Assembly: GCA_961205875.1 (NCBI GenBank)
Contig: OY540814.1
Location: forward strand, 23,504,151 to 23,568,150
DNA: 64,000 nucleotides
Direction: 5' to 3'
DNA from: Sialis fuliginosa
Taxonomy: Eukaryota; Arthropoda; Insecta; Megaloptera; Sialidae
Under the pieces are notes generated by a model that saw nothing but the letters and a program-made list of their open reading frames with translations, was not told the origin of the DNA and ran no database searches. The translations under genes and the position numbers were made by a program. Of the stretch, positions 23,657 through 34,708 are shown one piece after another. Position 1 is the first letter of the stretch, and every line of letters begins with the position of its first letter.

Positions 23657-23956
23657 TGATTTCTTTTTGTAATAAGTTATAGAATAAATAAATAGTTTTT
23701 AAAAATTTTATTTGTTAATTACAATAATAAACACCCCAGAACAGACTATACTTATTATTCTGTGGAACAGACCGTCAATTTTGAATTCCTAATATTTATA
23801 CTGTACAAGGACAATCTATAACACATCTTTGAATATTTTATGAGTATTCCACATTATTATTTACATTTTTCGATTGGATGATGCAATACTACGAAATTAT
23901 TTAAATACGTCAATAATAACATTTAAATGTAGCGGTACAACGGGGATAATAGGTTA

Positions 23957-23991
23957 TGACGTCAAGAACCGACCAATCAGAAATCACCACA
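23957..23991 (+). promoter_or_regulatory. CRE and ERSE-like element upstream of XBP1
   Basis: A perfect CRE/ATF palindrome TGACGTCA lies at 23957-23964. It is followed by CCAAT (23973-23977), nine bases, then CCACA (23987-23991). The ER-stress response element consensus is CCAAT-N9-CCACG, so this differs at one base. It is about 190-225 bases before the XBP1 start codon. In mammals ATF6 and XBP1 act on XBP1 itself through an ERSE. A similar feedback loop here is inference. Confidence 0.55.
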
Positions 23992-24182
23992 TCAGGAACT
24001 GACATAAGCAGTATTTCCCATATGTATTTCATCAGATTTTCTAGAAAGTAATGAGACCTAAACGCAAAAGAAGGGATGAAATCAAAGAGTTTGTGTATCT
24101 TCATTTAACAGTTTATCGGTAACCAGCGTATCGATAAGTGTTTTTTTTTTAATTATAACGGATATAAATAAATAAATGTAAA

Positions 24183-25727
24183 ATGAGTGCGCCTATCTAT
24201 ATATCTATACCAAAATACCTGACTGGGGCCCAAAGCCCCGTCAGCCCCGATTCTGTCAATTCTAGTGACGATTGTTACAGTGATTCTGCCAAGTCTCGCA
24301 TCAAAAGGAAACGATTGGATCATCTGTCATGGGAAGAAAAAATGTTGAGGAAGTGAGTAAATAATAACAATATAATGATAAATACAGAAATATTCACATA
24401 TCTGTTTATTAGGAAATTGAAAAATCGAGTTGCAGCACAAACATCTCGTGACCGCAAGAAAGCAAAGATGGACGAAATGGAAAAGAACTTAAATATTATC
24501 AAACAACAAAATGAAGTTTTGATTCGTGAATGCCAGTGTCTCAGAAAACTCAACGAGAAACTGCTTGCAGAAAACAGCATGCTGAAGCAACAAAACAAAT
24601 GTAAGTATTGATGAATATATTAATGTAGGTATATATAATATATAAATGTGTTTTTTTCCGGCAGGTCTAGACAAAGACGACAGCACAGCCCCACAGAGCT
24701 GCTCTGTCTGGCGCGTCCCTGAACAAGGACCCGCAGTGTCCCACAGACTCCCTCTGCCGCAGGGACAGGGCACGCGCCAGGCAGCCGCTCTATGGCTAGC
24801 GATGGCCTGTTTACTCTGTCGGACGTCCTCGCAGAGTTCGACACCACGGACCTTGAGCGTTTTGCAGAAAGCCTTCTCGACGAGATCATTACGGACTCTG
24901 GAGATCTTGAAAACAAAGCTGATAAGGTAACTGATGCACTAACTCAGTGTTTACCAAGGTGTTTCAAGGGGTACTTCTCAATATTTTTTATGTGAATAAC
25001 GTCTAATGTTTAACTCCAGAAACTGGAGTAAAACATTAACAGAGTTAAAACTGCAATATTAACTCTCAAAAGGGGTAGATGGGGATTTGAACTTTGGTAA
25101 ATACTGCTGACTAACTTAATAAAAAAAACATGAGCATTTACTATTTTTTTTTCTTCACAGCGGTCAACTACATATTCCACAACTGAGCAACCTCCCCGAC
25201 TGGTGGGGCCGCCACCAGAACAACTGGAACCCTGTCGAGATGACAGCATAGACGTGCATGCAGCGATACGGCCGCACAGTGAGGAAACCACAGAACACAG
25301 CTACAGCGCACATTCCACACAAGAAAACATCGAAACGGAAGTGATCTATGGAACTTACGACGAGTCTACAAACTCAGTGACGATATTGTCTGCAGACGAA
25401 GACGACCTGATGCTGGGGGAAGCAGTTGAGGAGGTCCACACTGAGAGGATAAGCCCCTTGGCCGAGTTCATCTCGAGTTATAATGATGGAGATGAGTGTT
25501 CGAACGATGATGTTAAATACGTTGATTTGTTGTCACCTATACCGAGTACAGTGAGCATAGCATCGCCTCTGTCCAGTCGAGACAGTCTCGTGTCTTCACC
25601 ATCTCCTGTCAAGTCTGATATATCTCTGTCTGATTGCGGGTATGAGTCTTTCGGATCTGCGTCAGATTTGTGCGATTTTGAGATGTGGGATGAAAGTTTG
25701 AACGAATTATTTCCAAATTTATTATAA
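24183..25727 (+). CDS. Xbp1: X-box binding protein 1, bZIP factor of the unfolded-protein response
   Basis: XBP1 is activated when ER-membrane IRE1 removes a short cytoplasmic intron from its mRNA. Nuclear-spliced exons are 24183-24352, 24413-24600, 24665-24926 and 25161-25727. Removing the additional 23 nt (24737-24759) joins the bZIP frame to the activation-domain frame and gives 387 residues. The basic region is KLKNRVAAQTSRDRKKAKMD, with a leucine zipper after it. The spliced C-terminus (EFDTTDLERFAESLLDEIIT, then acidic and Ser-rich to NELFPNLL) is the activation domain. Without the cytoplasmic splice the frame ends at 25249-25251, giving 236 residues with a hydrophobic segment and a terminal WWGRHQNNWNP motif. 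The final exon is therefore coding in two frames. Confidence 0.96.
24727..24765 (+). promoter_or_regulatory. IRE1 target twin stem-loops and 23-nt cytoplasmic intron of XBP1
   Basis: The first hairpin is GGAC-CCGCAGU-GUCC (24727-24741), with cleavage expected after 24736. The second is UCCCU-CUGCCGC-AGGGA (24749-24765), with cleavage after 24759. Both seven-base loops fit the IRE1 consensus CNGCNG/N and both stems pair perfectly. The excised piece, 24737-24759, is 23 nt and shifts the frame exactly as needed to enter MASDGLFTLSDVLAEF. The flanks do not match GT-AG, so the spliceosome would not remove it. Confidence 0.93.
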
Positions 25728-26389
25728 ACCAAAACGTAAAAAAATGGACTTGTCATGAACTGAACTATGTTTTATAGGACTCGTCGTTGGTTGTTTCCAG
25801 AGAGTTGTATTTTGTACATGTTTTATTTTATAGTTACCGTTTGTAAGTTATTTTAGTGTAGGCTGTTTTCTGTATTTCTTACTATGCACAAATGTATTTA
25901 ATTGTATGCAAATAAAAATATATTAGGTATATTTAAACTTTTTTTTATTTTACAGAAAGTTTTTTTCCATTAAAAAAAATAGACAAATTCAAATAGTCAC
26001 ATCTTCGGTAAAAATACCCTGGTGAACCCATTTTTGCATAAAATAAAACATTGTACACGAAATAAAAAAAAAAGGTTTTAAATTGGCAGCAAGGTTTTTC
26101 TCAGCAGTTGAATTTTGTCAAGAAGTCAAATAAATAAATATATTTATGTTAGATATATTATTTTATTAAATTATTTTTCATACATAATTCCACATAATAG
26201 AAACTGTTTACTGATTTTTAATTATTATTTTACAAATACTAATATTTTGTATGACCAGTAATCAGTAGAGATATAAACTTTATAAATATAAAATAATAAA
26301 AATAAAATAATTACTAATTTATCACAATAATTGTATATCAGTACTTTTTTAGTAAAGTTAGAAATTAAATTAGACTTTTAAGCTACAAA

Positions 26390-26740
26390 TTATTTAGGTT
26401 TAAAAAATTTAAGATATACAACAGCACCTAATATAATTATTTCCGATAAGATTATCATAATCAATATAAGCTTATTATATAAAACATGACGGCTCATTTT
26501 CTTAAAAATATTTCTAGATTTGTCCAACTGATCATTAGCATCAGTAAGTCTATGTTTACTTCGTAATAACGTTTCCCTTTGTTCTTCAAGTTCAGAAACA
26601 ACTTGTGTGCTGATTTCTTCGGTTTCAATTGCGACACGATTTGTTCTTGACAAACTTTCTGCTGTTCGTTCCAATGCTGATCTTCCTGCCATTACTGTTG
26701 AACGATTATGGTTATCCCAATCGTATTCTACTGGATTCAT
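26390..26740 (-). CDS. Vti1b: Vti1b-like SNARE lacking the N-terminal Habc domain
   Basis: Vti1 proteins are Qb-SNAREs that drive fusion among Golgi, endosome and lysosome membranes. This single-exon frame encodes 116 residues. The SNARE motif runs from about residue 25 to 87 (IETEEISTQVVSELEEQRET, with Gln54 where the central-layer Gln is expected, then LDKSRNIFKKMSRHVLYNK). A C-terminal anchor at about 90-111 is followed by KFFKPK. It resembles the C-terminal half of human VTI1B (232 residues). The Habc half is absent, and an in-frame stop precedes the ATG with no acceptor between, so the short form appears genuine. The gene is divergent from STT3B, about 590 bases from its start. Confidence 0.88.
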   Translation of the reverse strand: MNPVEYDWDNHNRSTVMAGRSALERTAESLSRTNRVAIETEEISTQVVSELEEQRETLLRSKHRLTDANDQLDKSRNIFKKMSRHVLYNKLILIMIILSEIIILGAVVYLKFFKPK

Positions 26741-27329
26741 TTTGATTAGTTTTTTGAGAAAATATTAATTACGTGAATTGAATTATATATAACCATATAT
26801 TTTGGCCGTTATTTTCTCATTTATAAATGTAATCACATATAAATAAATCAAAATGATGATAACAGATATTTCAATTAATTAATTAAAAAACAATTACAAA
26901 AAAAACGTAAATAAATCTACTTTTGAAGTTTCTCTAATTTATTTTCCACAAATCTCAGAAAATTACCAACTGTATAAAAATGTACTGATGAAAACAAAAT
27001 AAAAATTATATTAGAAAATATTTAGTGATTATCAACGAAAATATTAATATTTAAGATAATATAGACTGATTTGATATAATAACTTTTTAAAATAATAATT
27101 GAACTGATTTTTCTATGAATATTTAATATCTGAGAAATGACAATTGAATTTGTAGTACGAAATAATTCATGAATAGAAATGAGTTTATTGTTTAGGGACC
27201 ATCGGCGCACGGTGGGCGCACGATAGTTTTATAGTGTAATTTGGATTCAGTGTTGTGGAAACGTGATGCGACGTGTCAAACTTGTCACGTTCAGTTTGAT
27301 TCAGTTAAATTGTCGGGAGCCGAATAAAA

Positions 27330-30300
27330 ATGGTCGGCCAAACCGGCATTAGGCATAAATCACATAGCATTAATAATAAAGCAGGTTTGAGTAGCTTATT
27401 GATATTTACGATTCTTTTACTAGCTTGGATATCAGGCTTCTCGTCCCGTCTTTTCGCTGTCATTAGGTTTGAAAGTATCATTCATGAATTCGATCCATGG
27501 TAAGTAAAATGTGTTTTTAAAATATAATTACTAGATGGGGCGTTGTGGTTATCGAATATCTAGTCAATACAGAAAACAAGCAATCGTTATTCAATGATTC
27601 TGTTTTCATGATATGCGTAGATATTTTAGTATTTCATTGTTTGAAACTCTTAACCTCTAAAATGGTTACACAGTAGTTTTGTATTTTTTTCCAGGTTTAA
27701 CTATCGCGCCACGGCGTACATGGTACAGCATGGATTCTACAATTTCCTCAATTGGTTCGACGAGAGAGCGTGGTATCCGCTGGGAAGAATTGTGGGCGGT
27801 ACGGTGTACCCTGGGCTCATGATTACTTCCGGTGCCATACATTATGTACTGCACTCACTTAATATCCCCGTCCATATCAGAGATATTTGTGTTTTTCTTG
27901 CCCCCGTCTTTAGGTATGTTTTGAAACAATCAATAGTGTGTTTCAATTATTACTTATTTTTTTATATATTTTTTTAACAGTGGGCTAACAGCGATTTCCA
28001 CATATTTATTAACAAAAGAATTATGGTCATCTGGTGCAGGATTATTTGCGGCCTGCTTTATTGCGATCGTGCCCGGTTACATTAGTCGATCAGTTGCTGG
28101 TAGCTACGACAATGAGGGTATTGCAATTTTCGCATTACAGTTTACTTACTACTTGTGGGTTAAGTCTGTGAAGACTGGATCTATATTTTGGGCTACCGTT
28201 ACTGCCTTATCATACTTTTATATGGTAAGTACTAATTTAATTTTTTATATTAATGTAAATAAGTTATTTTATGTTACGTTGAAATTACAACAATTAACAT
28301 TTCCTGTTTGATTTTTATGTACAAATACTAGATAACAGAGGTAATTATTGTATGGGTTATTAACTTTGAATAGATAATGGATTTGTGCATTATTTCAATT
28401 ATATGATGTTATTAACTCATAAAAAAATCAATTGGTTATATTATCTCTATGTAAAAATGAATGTTCATTTGTATGGGGATTATAGATTCGAGAATTACTG
28501 AACTGATTTCAATGTGGTTTTCACCAATAGTTAGATAATTTTTCAGTGGGTGTTCTTAACTATTAATATTTTATGAAAAAATAAGTTTTAACAGAAAAAG
28601 ACTAAAAAATCTAGCCATGGAATAAATAATTTTATAATTTATCGTTTAAATATTATATTAATTTAGGTCACTATGATTACGTTTTTTTCAAATATTTTGT
28701 CGAACAATTTGATTCCTACTATATTCTTAGTTAGTTAACTAAAGTGTTTTAGTGCAGTACCGAGAGTTTTAGCATATACAAGGGTAGTCAGCATGCCTGA
28801 CTATGTAACTATTTTTGTTGCGCTTTGATCTATTGTGTTAATAATTCTTGTAAGAATTAGTGGTTATATTTTATGAGCATGTATTATATTTTGCCTAATT
28901 TCAGAAATATAGACTTAAGGTACTGGCACCAATAATGGCCACTATAAGAGCAAGGTTTACTGTTTTTGTAGAAGTGTTAGTGAGAGGGCAATATGAGCGC
29001 GCAGAGTAGAAAAACGCACATATTTTTGGTTTGGTTATTGGAAATTTACATAATACGTACCTAGTGACCTTTTTTTATCAATATGGTCAGGTCTAGCTTT
29101 AGGAGATCACCCTTAGTGGTGTAACCAGTGGGTGGGGGGATAAGGGGGCGTTGCCCCCCCACAGTTTTGTAACCAATGAGGTGACAATTTGTTATACCAT
29201 ATAATATATATGTAAAATATGTTTTTTGTCAATGATCTCCATAAAAAAATGTGTTCTCCATAAATAAATATTGGTTACGCCACTGATCCCCACAATTTTC
29301 AGCATCTTTCCTACTAACAGGTTTGGACGTTGCAATATGTATTCTAGAAATTGTAATAATCCTGCAAAAATTTAAATTTTATTTTGTTTATAATCTTCAT
29401 TACTACATTAACTAACTGTAGTATTTTTATAACAGTGGCGCCGAAGGAGGGAGGGGTGGTAGTACGAACCTCGGACCTTATACTTGTATAAAAATATTTT
29501 AAGTCTTATTGTATTATTGAGGATATGTTTTTTTACGAACATACAAGATTTATGTTATTAATAAAACAATAAATGATATAAATCGCAGTTGACCCCCCCC
29601 TTCCGCCCTCAGCTTCGGCGCCACTGCTTTATAGTAGTCTGTTTGTTGTTTATTAAATTTAAATATTATTTATTTATCAACGATATTTGTGTCTTCGCTC
29701 GCTTAAATATAAAAGTTAAAAGAGCGCAGTGGCGTAGATAGGGGGGGGGGATCAAGGAGATCAATCCCCTCCATGAGTCTACGAAAATTATAAGTTGATC
29801 AAAAGAATTTATAATACTACACGAATTTAGTTGCCAGATTTCTAAAATGCTCCGGCGGGGCAGTCTCGGACCGAGGGGGGGGAGGGTAATTTTTAGGTTG
29901 CAGAATTTTTATTTTTTTTTATTTTTTAACATACAAATAAATTCATCTACTAGTTATATACTTCTATATCAGTGGCGAAGCGTCCATGGAAGCAGGGGAA
30001 GCAGTGCTTGTCGTACTTAAGGGTAAATTAATACAAATCTGTGTTTTCAGTTAATAAATAATTAAAAAATATTATTAGAATATTCGTCTTTATGCGCAAC
30101 TCAAACATTTTAATCAAAAATAGCATTAATATTAATTTACACGCTCAGTTATAAAACTATAATACCTCTACGTCTTATTTTCTTGTATTTTAGTCGATAT
30201 TTGTATGACGAGTTGAAGTTCACTGCATGAAATTTTACTAAAAAATTTTATTTTTTTTATTTCGTTAAAAGTATGTTTATTGTATAGAAAATGACGTGAA

Positions 30301-33300
30301 AAGTTGAAATTTTCAAACCGCAGATCTGTATCTCAAACCGTTCTCGAGATATAGCCTCTCAAAGTTTTAGTTTTTTCAAATTTTTGGAGAAAAAAGGCCA
30401 TAACTTTTGAACGCGTGGTCGGAATTGATTTTAGTTGACGGATTTGAAATCAGCGTGTCAAAATCTATATAATGACATGTATAATACATTAAAACTCGAA
30501 AAAAAAAAATTCACGAAAAATCGAAAAAATTCAAAGGGGTATACCTTAAAAAAATGTTGATTTTTGGCCAAAATTTTTTTGCCGGATTTTAAAGTATTAT
30601 ATATGTCATTATATAGATTTTGACACGCCGATTTTAAATCCGTCAACTAAAATCAATTCCGACCACGCGTTCAAAAGTTATGGCCTTTTTTCTCCAAAAA
30701 TTTGAAAAAACTAAAACTTTGAGAGGCTATATCTCGAGAACGGTTTGAGATACAGACCTGCGGTTTGAAACAAACAACTTTTCACGTCATTTTCTATACA
30801 ATAAACATACTTTTAACAAAATAAAAAATTCAAAAATTTTTAGTGAAATTTCCTGCAGTGAACTTCAACTCGTCATACAAATATCGACTAAAATACAAGA
30901 AAATAAGACGTAGAGGTATTATGGTTAGTATTATATATAGTTCTCGAGTGAAAAGCGCACTAACGGACAGACAGACAGATACGTTGCGTTTTATAATATG
31001 TAGGTTAATTGTATTTTCTCAGGAGAGTAAAATAAGAGTTTGAAATAAATGTACCTATTTTATTCAGGTATGATATTAGAATTTATTGAAACGTATTTGT
31101 TGAATGAATAGACGCGTGACAGAACCGTAACTAGAGGCTCTGCGGACCCGGGGCAGCAAGTGACTGAGGGAAGGGGCCCTTGGGCTAACGTGTGATGTGT
31201 GATTAAATTGTGTGTTTGATACGATAGGTGTCGGCGTGGGGCGGCTACGTGTTCATCATAAACTTAATCCCGCTGCACGTATTCGTTCTGTTGCTGATGG
31301 GTCGATTCTCACACCGCCTGTTCACGAGTTATACGACGTTCTACATCCTCGGGCTGCTGCTGTCGATGCAGATCCCGTTCGTCGGGTTCCAGCCAATCAG
31401 GACGAGCGAGCACATGGCCGCGTCCGGAGTGTTCGCGCTACTGGTCGCGGTCGGCACGCTCAAGTATCTGCAGAGTATGCTGTCTAAGTCTGAGTTCAAG
31501 CTGCTGTTCACAGCGGGTGTGTTGATCGCGGCGGCCGTCGTCTTCCTGACGGTCGTGCTGCTCACGTACGCCGGCTTTATTGCACCTTGGAGCGGCAGGT
31601 GCGTGCCTAACTCTCTTTATCTCCAACTCCACGCCGATGTCTAAATGTGATGTATTAATTATCTTTTAGGTTTTATTCGTTGTGGGACACAGGCTACGCT
31701 AAAATACATATCCCGATCATTGCTTCGGTCTCGGAACACCAGCCCACCACCTGGTTCTCGTTTTTCTTTGATCTCCACGTTTTGATCACAACATTCCCCG
31801 CCGGTCTTTGGTACGTCATAAAGAACATCAATGATGAAAGAGTGTTTGGTAAGTATTAGTGAAAATGGTTTGTTACATCAATATATAATTGATTATAATT
31901 GTTGTTTTTCAGTTGTACTATACGCGTTGAGCGCGGTGTACTTTGCAGGCGTCATGGTCCGTCTGATGCTGACTCTGACTCCAGTCGTGTGCATGTTAAG
32001 CGGAGTCGCGTTCTCAGGACTGCTCGAACTGTACCTGAAGGAGGAAGACACGGCACTGACATCCGAGGACAGTGATGAAGGGAACGCAGGTGCCGGGATG
32101 TACGACAAAGCGGGCAAACTGCGACGCATGAAGCACGAGCAGCGCAGGGCCGACGGGGTTCCGGGGGCTGACGGTACGGACGGCCAGGGTGTCGGCGTCA
32201 ACGTGCGCAGCATAGTCGTCGTAGCTGTTCTTATTCTTCTGATGATGTTCGCCGTTCACTGCACGTGGGTCACGAGCAACGCGTACTCGAGCCCGAGCAT
32301 CGTGCTCGCTTCGTACGCGGGCGACGGCTCTCGTCAGATACTGGACGACTTCCGCGAAGCGTACTACTGGCTGTCGCAGAACACGGCCGACGACGCCCGC
32401 GTCATGAGCTGGTGGGACTACGGCTACCAGATAGCCGGGATGGCGAATCGGACGACCCTGGTCGACAACAACACTTGGAACAACAGCCACATTGCGTTGG
32501 TCGGCAAGGCGATGTCCTCGAACGAAAGCGCCGCGTACAAAATAATGACAGCGCTCGACGTAGATTACGTTCTAGTGATATTCGGCGGAGTTATCGGATA
32601 TTCCGGAGACGATATCAACAAGTTCCTCTGGATGGTTCGCATAGCCGAAGGCGAACACCCGAAAGATATCCGCGAGGCTGATTACTTTACAGAACACGGC
32701 GAGTTCCGCGTTGACGCCGAAGGTTCTCCGACTCTGCTGAACTCTCTGATGTACAAGCTGAGCTATTACAGGTTCGGCGAGCTCAAGCTGGACTATCGCA
32801 GCGCAGCCGGGTACGACCGCACGCGCAGCGCAGTCATAGGTAATCGTAACTTTGAGCTGACGTATCTGGAGGAGGCGTACACGACCGAGCACTGGCTCGT
32901 CAGAGTCTACCGTGTCAAGAAACCTCACGAGTTCAACCGACCCAGGATTCCTGTAACCGATCGCGCTGTTCGAAGGTCGCAAACGTTCATCACTAAAAAA
33001 GTAAGTTTAATCTAAACCTAATAAGATTGTGATTAAAATTATTACATTAAGTGATATTTAAGGCCCCTACTGTAAAAATAATTAAAATCAACTGGAAAAA
33101 ATAGTCCAGATGCGTATTAAGTAATATTTAAAGCCCCTACTGTAAAAATAACAATATCAGATAAACTAAATAAAAACCTTGAATATAATTTAATCAACTA
33201 AAAAAGCAGTACTCCAGATGCGTATTAAGTGATATTTAAGGCCCCTACTGTAAAATTATCAAAATCACATAAACTAAATAGAAACCTTGAATATAATTTA

Positions 33301-34708
33301 ATCAGTTTAAAAAAAAGTCCAGATACGTATTAAGTGATATTTTAGGCCCCTACTGTAAAAATAACAAAATCACATAAAATAAATATAAACCTTGAATATA
33401 ATTTAATCAACTAAAAAAGCAATACTCCAGATGCGTATTAAGTGATATTTAAGGCCCCTACTGTAAAATTATCAAAATCACATAAACTAAATAGAAACCT
33501 TGAATATAATTTAATCAGTTTAAAAAAAAGTCCAGATACGTATTAAGTGATATTTAAGGCCCCTTCTGTAAAATTATCAAAATCACATAAACTAAATATA
33601 AACCTTGAATATAATTTAATCAACTAAAAAAGCAATACTCCAGATGCGTATTAAGTGATATTTAAGGCCCCTACTGTAAAATTATCAAAATCACATAAAC
33701 TAAATATAAACCTTGAATATAATTTAATCAACTAAAAAGCAATACTCCAGATGCGTGTTAAGTTATATTTAAGGCCCCTACTGTAAAATTATCAAAATCA
33801 CATAAACTAAATAGAAACCTTGAATATAATTTAATCAGTTTAAAAAAAGTCCAGATACGTATTAAGTGATATTTTAGGCCCCTACTGTAAAAATAACAAA
33901 ATCACAAACTAAATATAAACCTTGAATATAATTTAATCAACTAAAAAAGCAATACTCCAGATGCGTATTAAGTGATATTTAAGGCCCCTACTGTAAAGTT
34001 AACAAAATCACATAAACTAAATAGAAACCTTGAATATAATTTAATCAGTTTTAAAAAAGTCCAGATACGTATTAAGTGATATTTTAGGCCCCTACTGTAA
34101 AAATAACAAAATCACATAAACTAAATATAAACCTTGAATATAATTTAACCAACCAAAAAAAAATAGAACAGATGTGTATTAAGTGATATTTGAGACCCAT
34201 ATTGTGAAAATAACAAATCCTCATATATGTATGTATAATATTTTGGACTATATTATCTGGACTATTTTTTTAAATTTAATAATTATTCATTTTAATATTA
34301 AAAGTAATAAAACAAGAGGCGCATATCTAGGTTTCCAATTTGTGGAGGTTCCTAATCAGAAATGACAATTTGGGGGGGGGGGGGGGGGGGTCATGGACTG
34401 TGACACAAACAAAAAAATTACTTTAGTATATTTAATACGCATTTTCTACCTAATTTGCTTTAATTTTTGAGGTTTGGGGGTGTCATGTCCCCCATGAACC
34501 CCCCCCCCCCACCCCTACATCCACGCTTGTGAAACAATAATATATAAGTAATGCATTACTTAAAAGTGTTGTTACTTAATATAGTAGGCAAGAATGTTTA
34601 GTGATGAGAGTAAATTTGTTGCAGAATTCAAGACGTAAAAAAGGAACATTAAAAAATAAACCAGTAATAGTTAAAGGGAAGAGAAGTGCTGTGAAACAAA
34701 CATCCTAG
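27330..34708 (+). CDS. Stt3B: Oligosaccharyltransferase catalytic subunit STT3B
   Basis: STT3B transfers the preassembled glycan from dolichol to Asn in N-X-S/T sequons in the ER lumen. Seven exons, 27330-27499, 27695-27913, 27981-28224, 31228-31598, 31670-31848, 31913-33000 and 34625-34708, join in frame to 784 residues. Exon 1 ends at the conserved EFDPW. Exon 2 has [10 protein letters not shown], exon 3 [21 protein letters not shown], and exon 5 the [10 protein letters not shown] loop. Exon 6 has the WWDYG signature (about 561-565) with [17 protein letters not shown]. The acidic insert between the membrane and luminal parts ([20 protein letters not shown]) and the basic tail [10 protein letters not shown] favour STT3B over STT3A. 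Exons 4-6 are markedly G+C-rich, while 1-3 and 7 are not. Intron 3 holds a transposon cluster and intron 6 a satellite array. Confidence 0.97.
29114..29285. mobile_element. hAT-type MITE in STT3B intron 3
   Basis: Ends TAGTGGTGTAACCAGTG and (inverted) CAGTGGCGTAACCAA, bordered by ATCACCCT (29106-29113) and ATCCCCAC (29286-29293), a 6/8 target duplication. The left half carries G-runs and 'gcccccccac'. Confidence 0.7.
29433..29626. mobile_element. hAT-type MITE in STT3B intron 3
   Basis: Terminal inverted repeats CAGTGGCGCCGAAG and CTTCGGCGCCACTG are perfect over 14 bp. The flanks TTTTATAA and CTTTATAG agree at 6 of 8 bases. The interior again begins with a G-rich and ends with a C-rich run. 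Confidence 0.75.
29728..29920. mobile_element. One-ended hAT-type fragment with G-runs
   Basis: A terminus CAGTGGCGTAGATAGGGGGG begins near 29728, but no matching right end is seen before the next element starts at 29970. The right boundary given is arbitrary. G-runs recur around 29875-29885. Confidence 0.4.
29970..30925. mobile_element. Large foldback hAT-type element, copy E
   Basis: The left end CAGTGGCGAAGCGTCCATGG and the following 200 bases match, inverted, the right part of copy D (14576-15657). The central palindrome (about 30185-30915) is shared. The right terminus is missing: similarity stops near 30925, so the copy is truncated. It lies in STT3B intron 3. Confidence 0.75.
33046..34210. 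repeat. Minisatellite in STT3B intron 6, about 106-bp units, 12 copies
   Basis: The core 'gatatttaaggcccctactg' recurs about every 105-110 bases (near 33053, 33124, 33231, 33337, 33445, 33548, 33657, 33765, 33868, 33974, 34078, 34186), the first interval being only about 71. Units alternate between a version with 'caactaaaaaagcaatactc' and one with 'cagtttaaaaaaaagtccag'. This makes a higher-order dimer of about 212 bp. The array starts some 45 bases after the exon 6 donor. Confidence 0.9.

Noticed and set aside
24757-24762. Alternative 3' IRE1 cut giving a 26-nt intron as in human XBP1
   Set aside because: It also restores frame, but the bases CAG lie at the loop/stem edge of the second hairpin; the correct loop is CUGCCGC with the cut after 24759.
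24489-24916. Minus-strand frames across XBP1
   Set aside because: Antisense shadows of the XBP1 exons. Only the two plus-strand frames have family similarity.
32014-32490. Long minus-strand and other-frame ORFs opposite STT3B exons 4-6 (also 31893-32213 and 32572-32982)
   Set aside because: Shadow frames created by the high G+C content of the STT3B exons. The plus-strand frame matches STT3B throughout.
33046-34210. Possible CRISPR-like array in STT3B intron 6
   Set aside because: The repeats are contiguous long units with no unique spacers, in a eukaryotic intron. It is a minisatellite.
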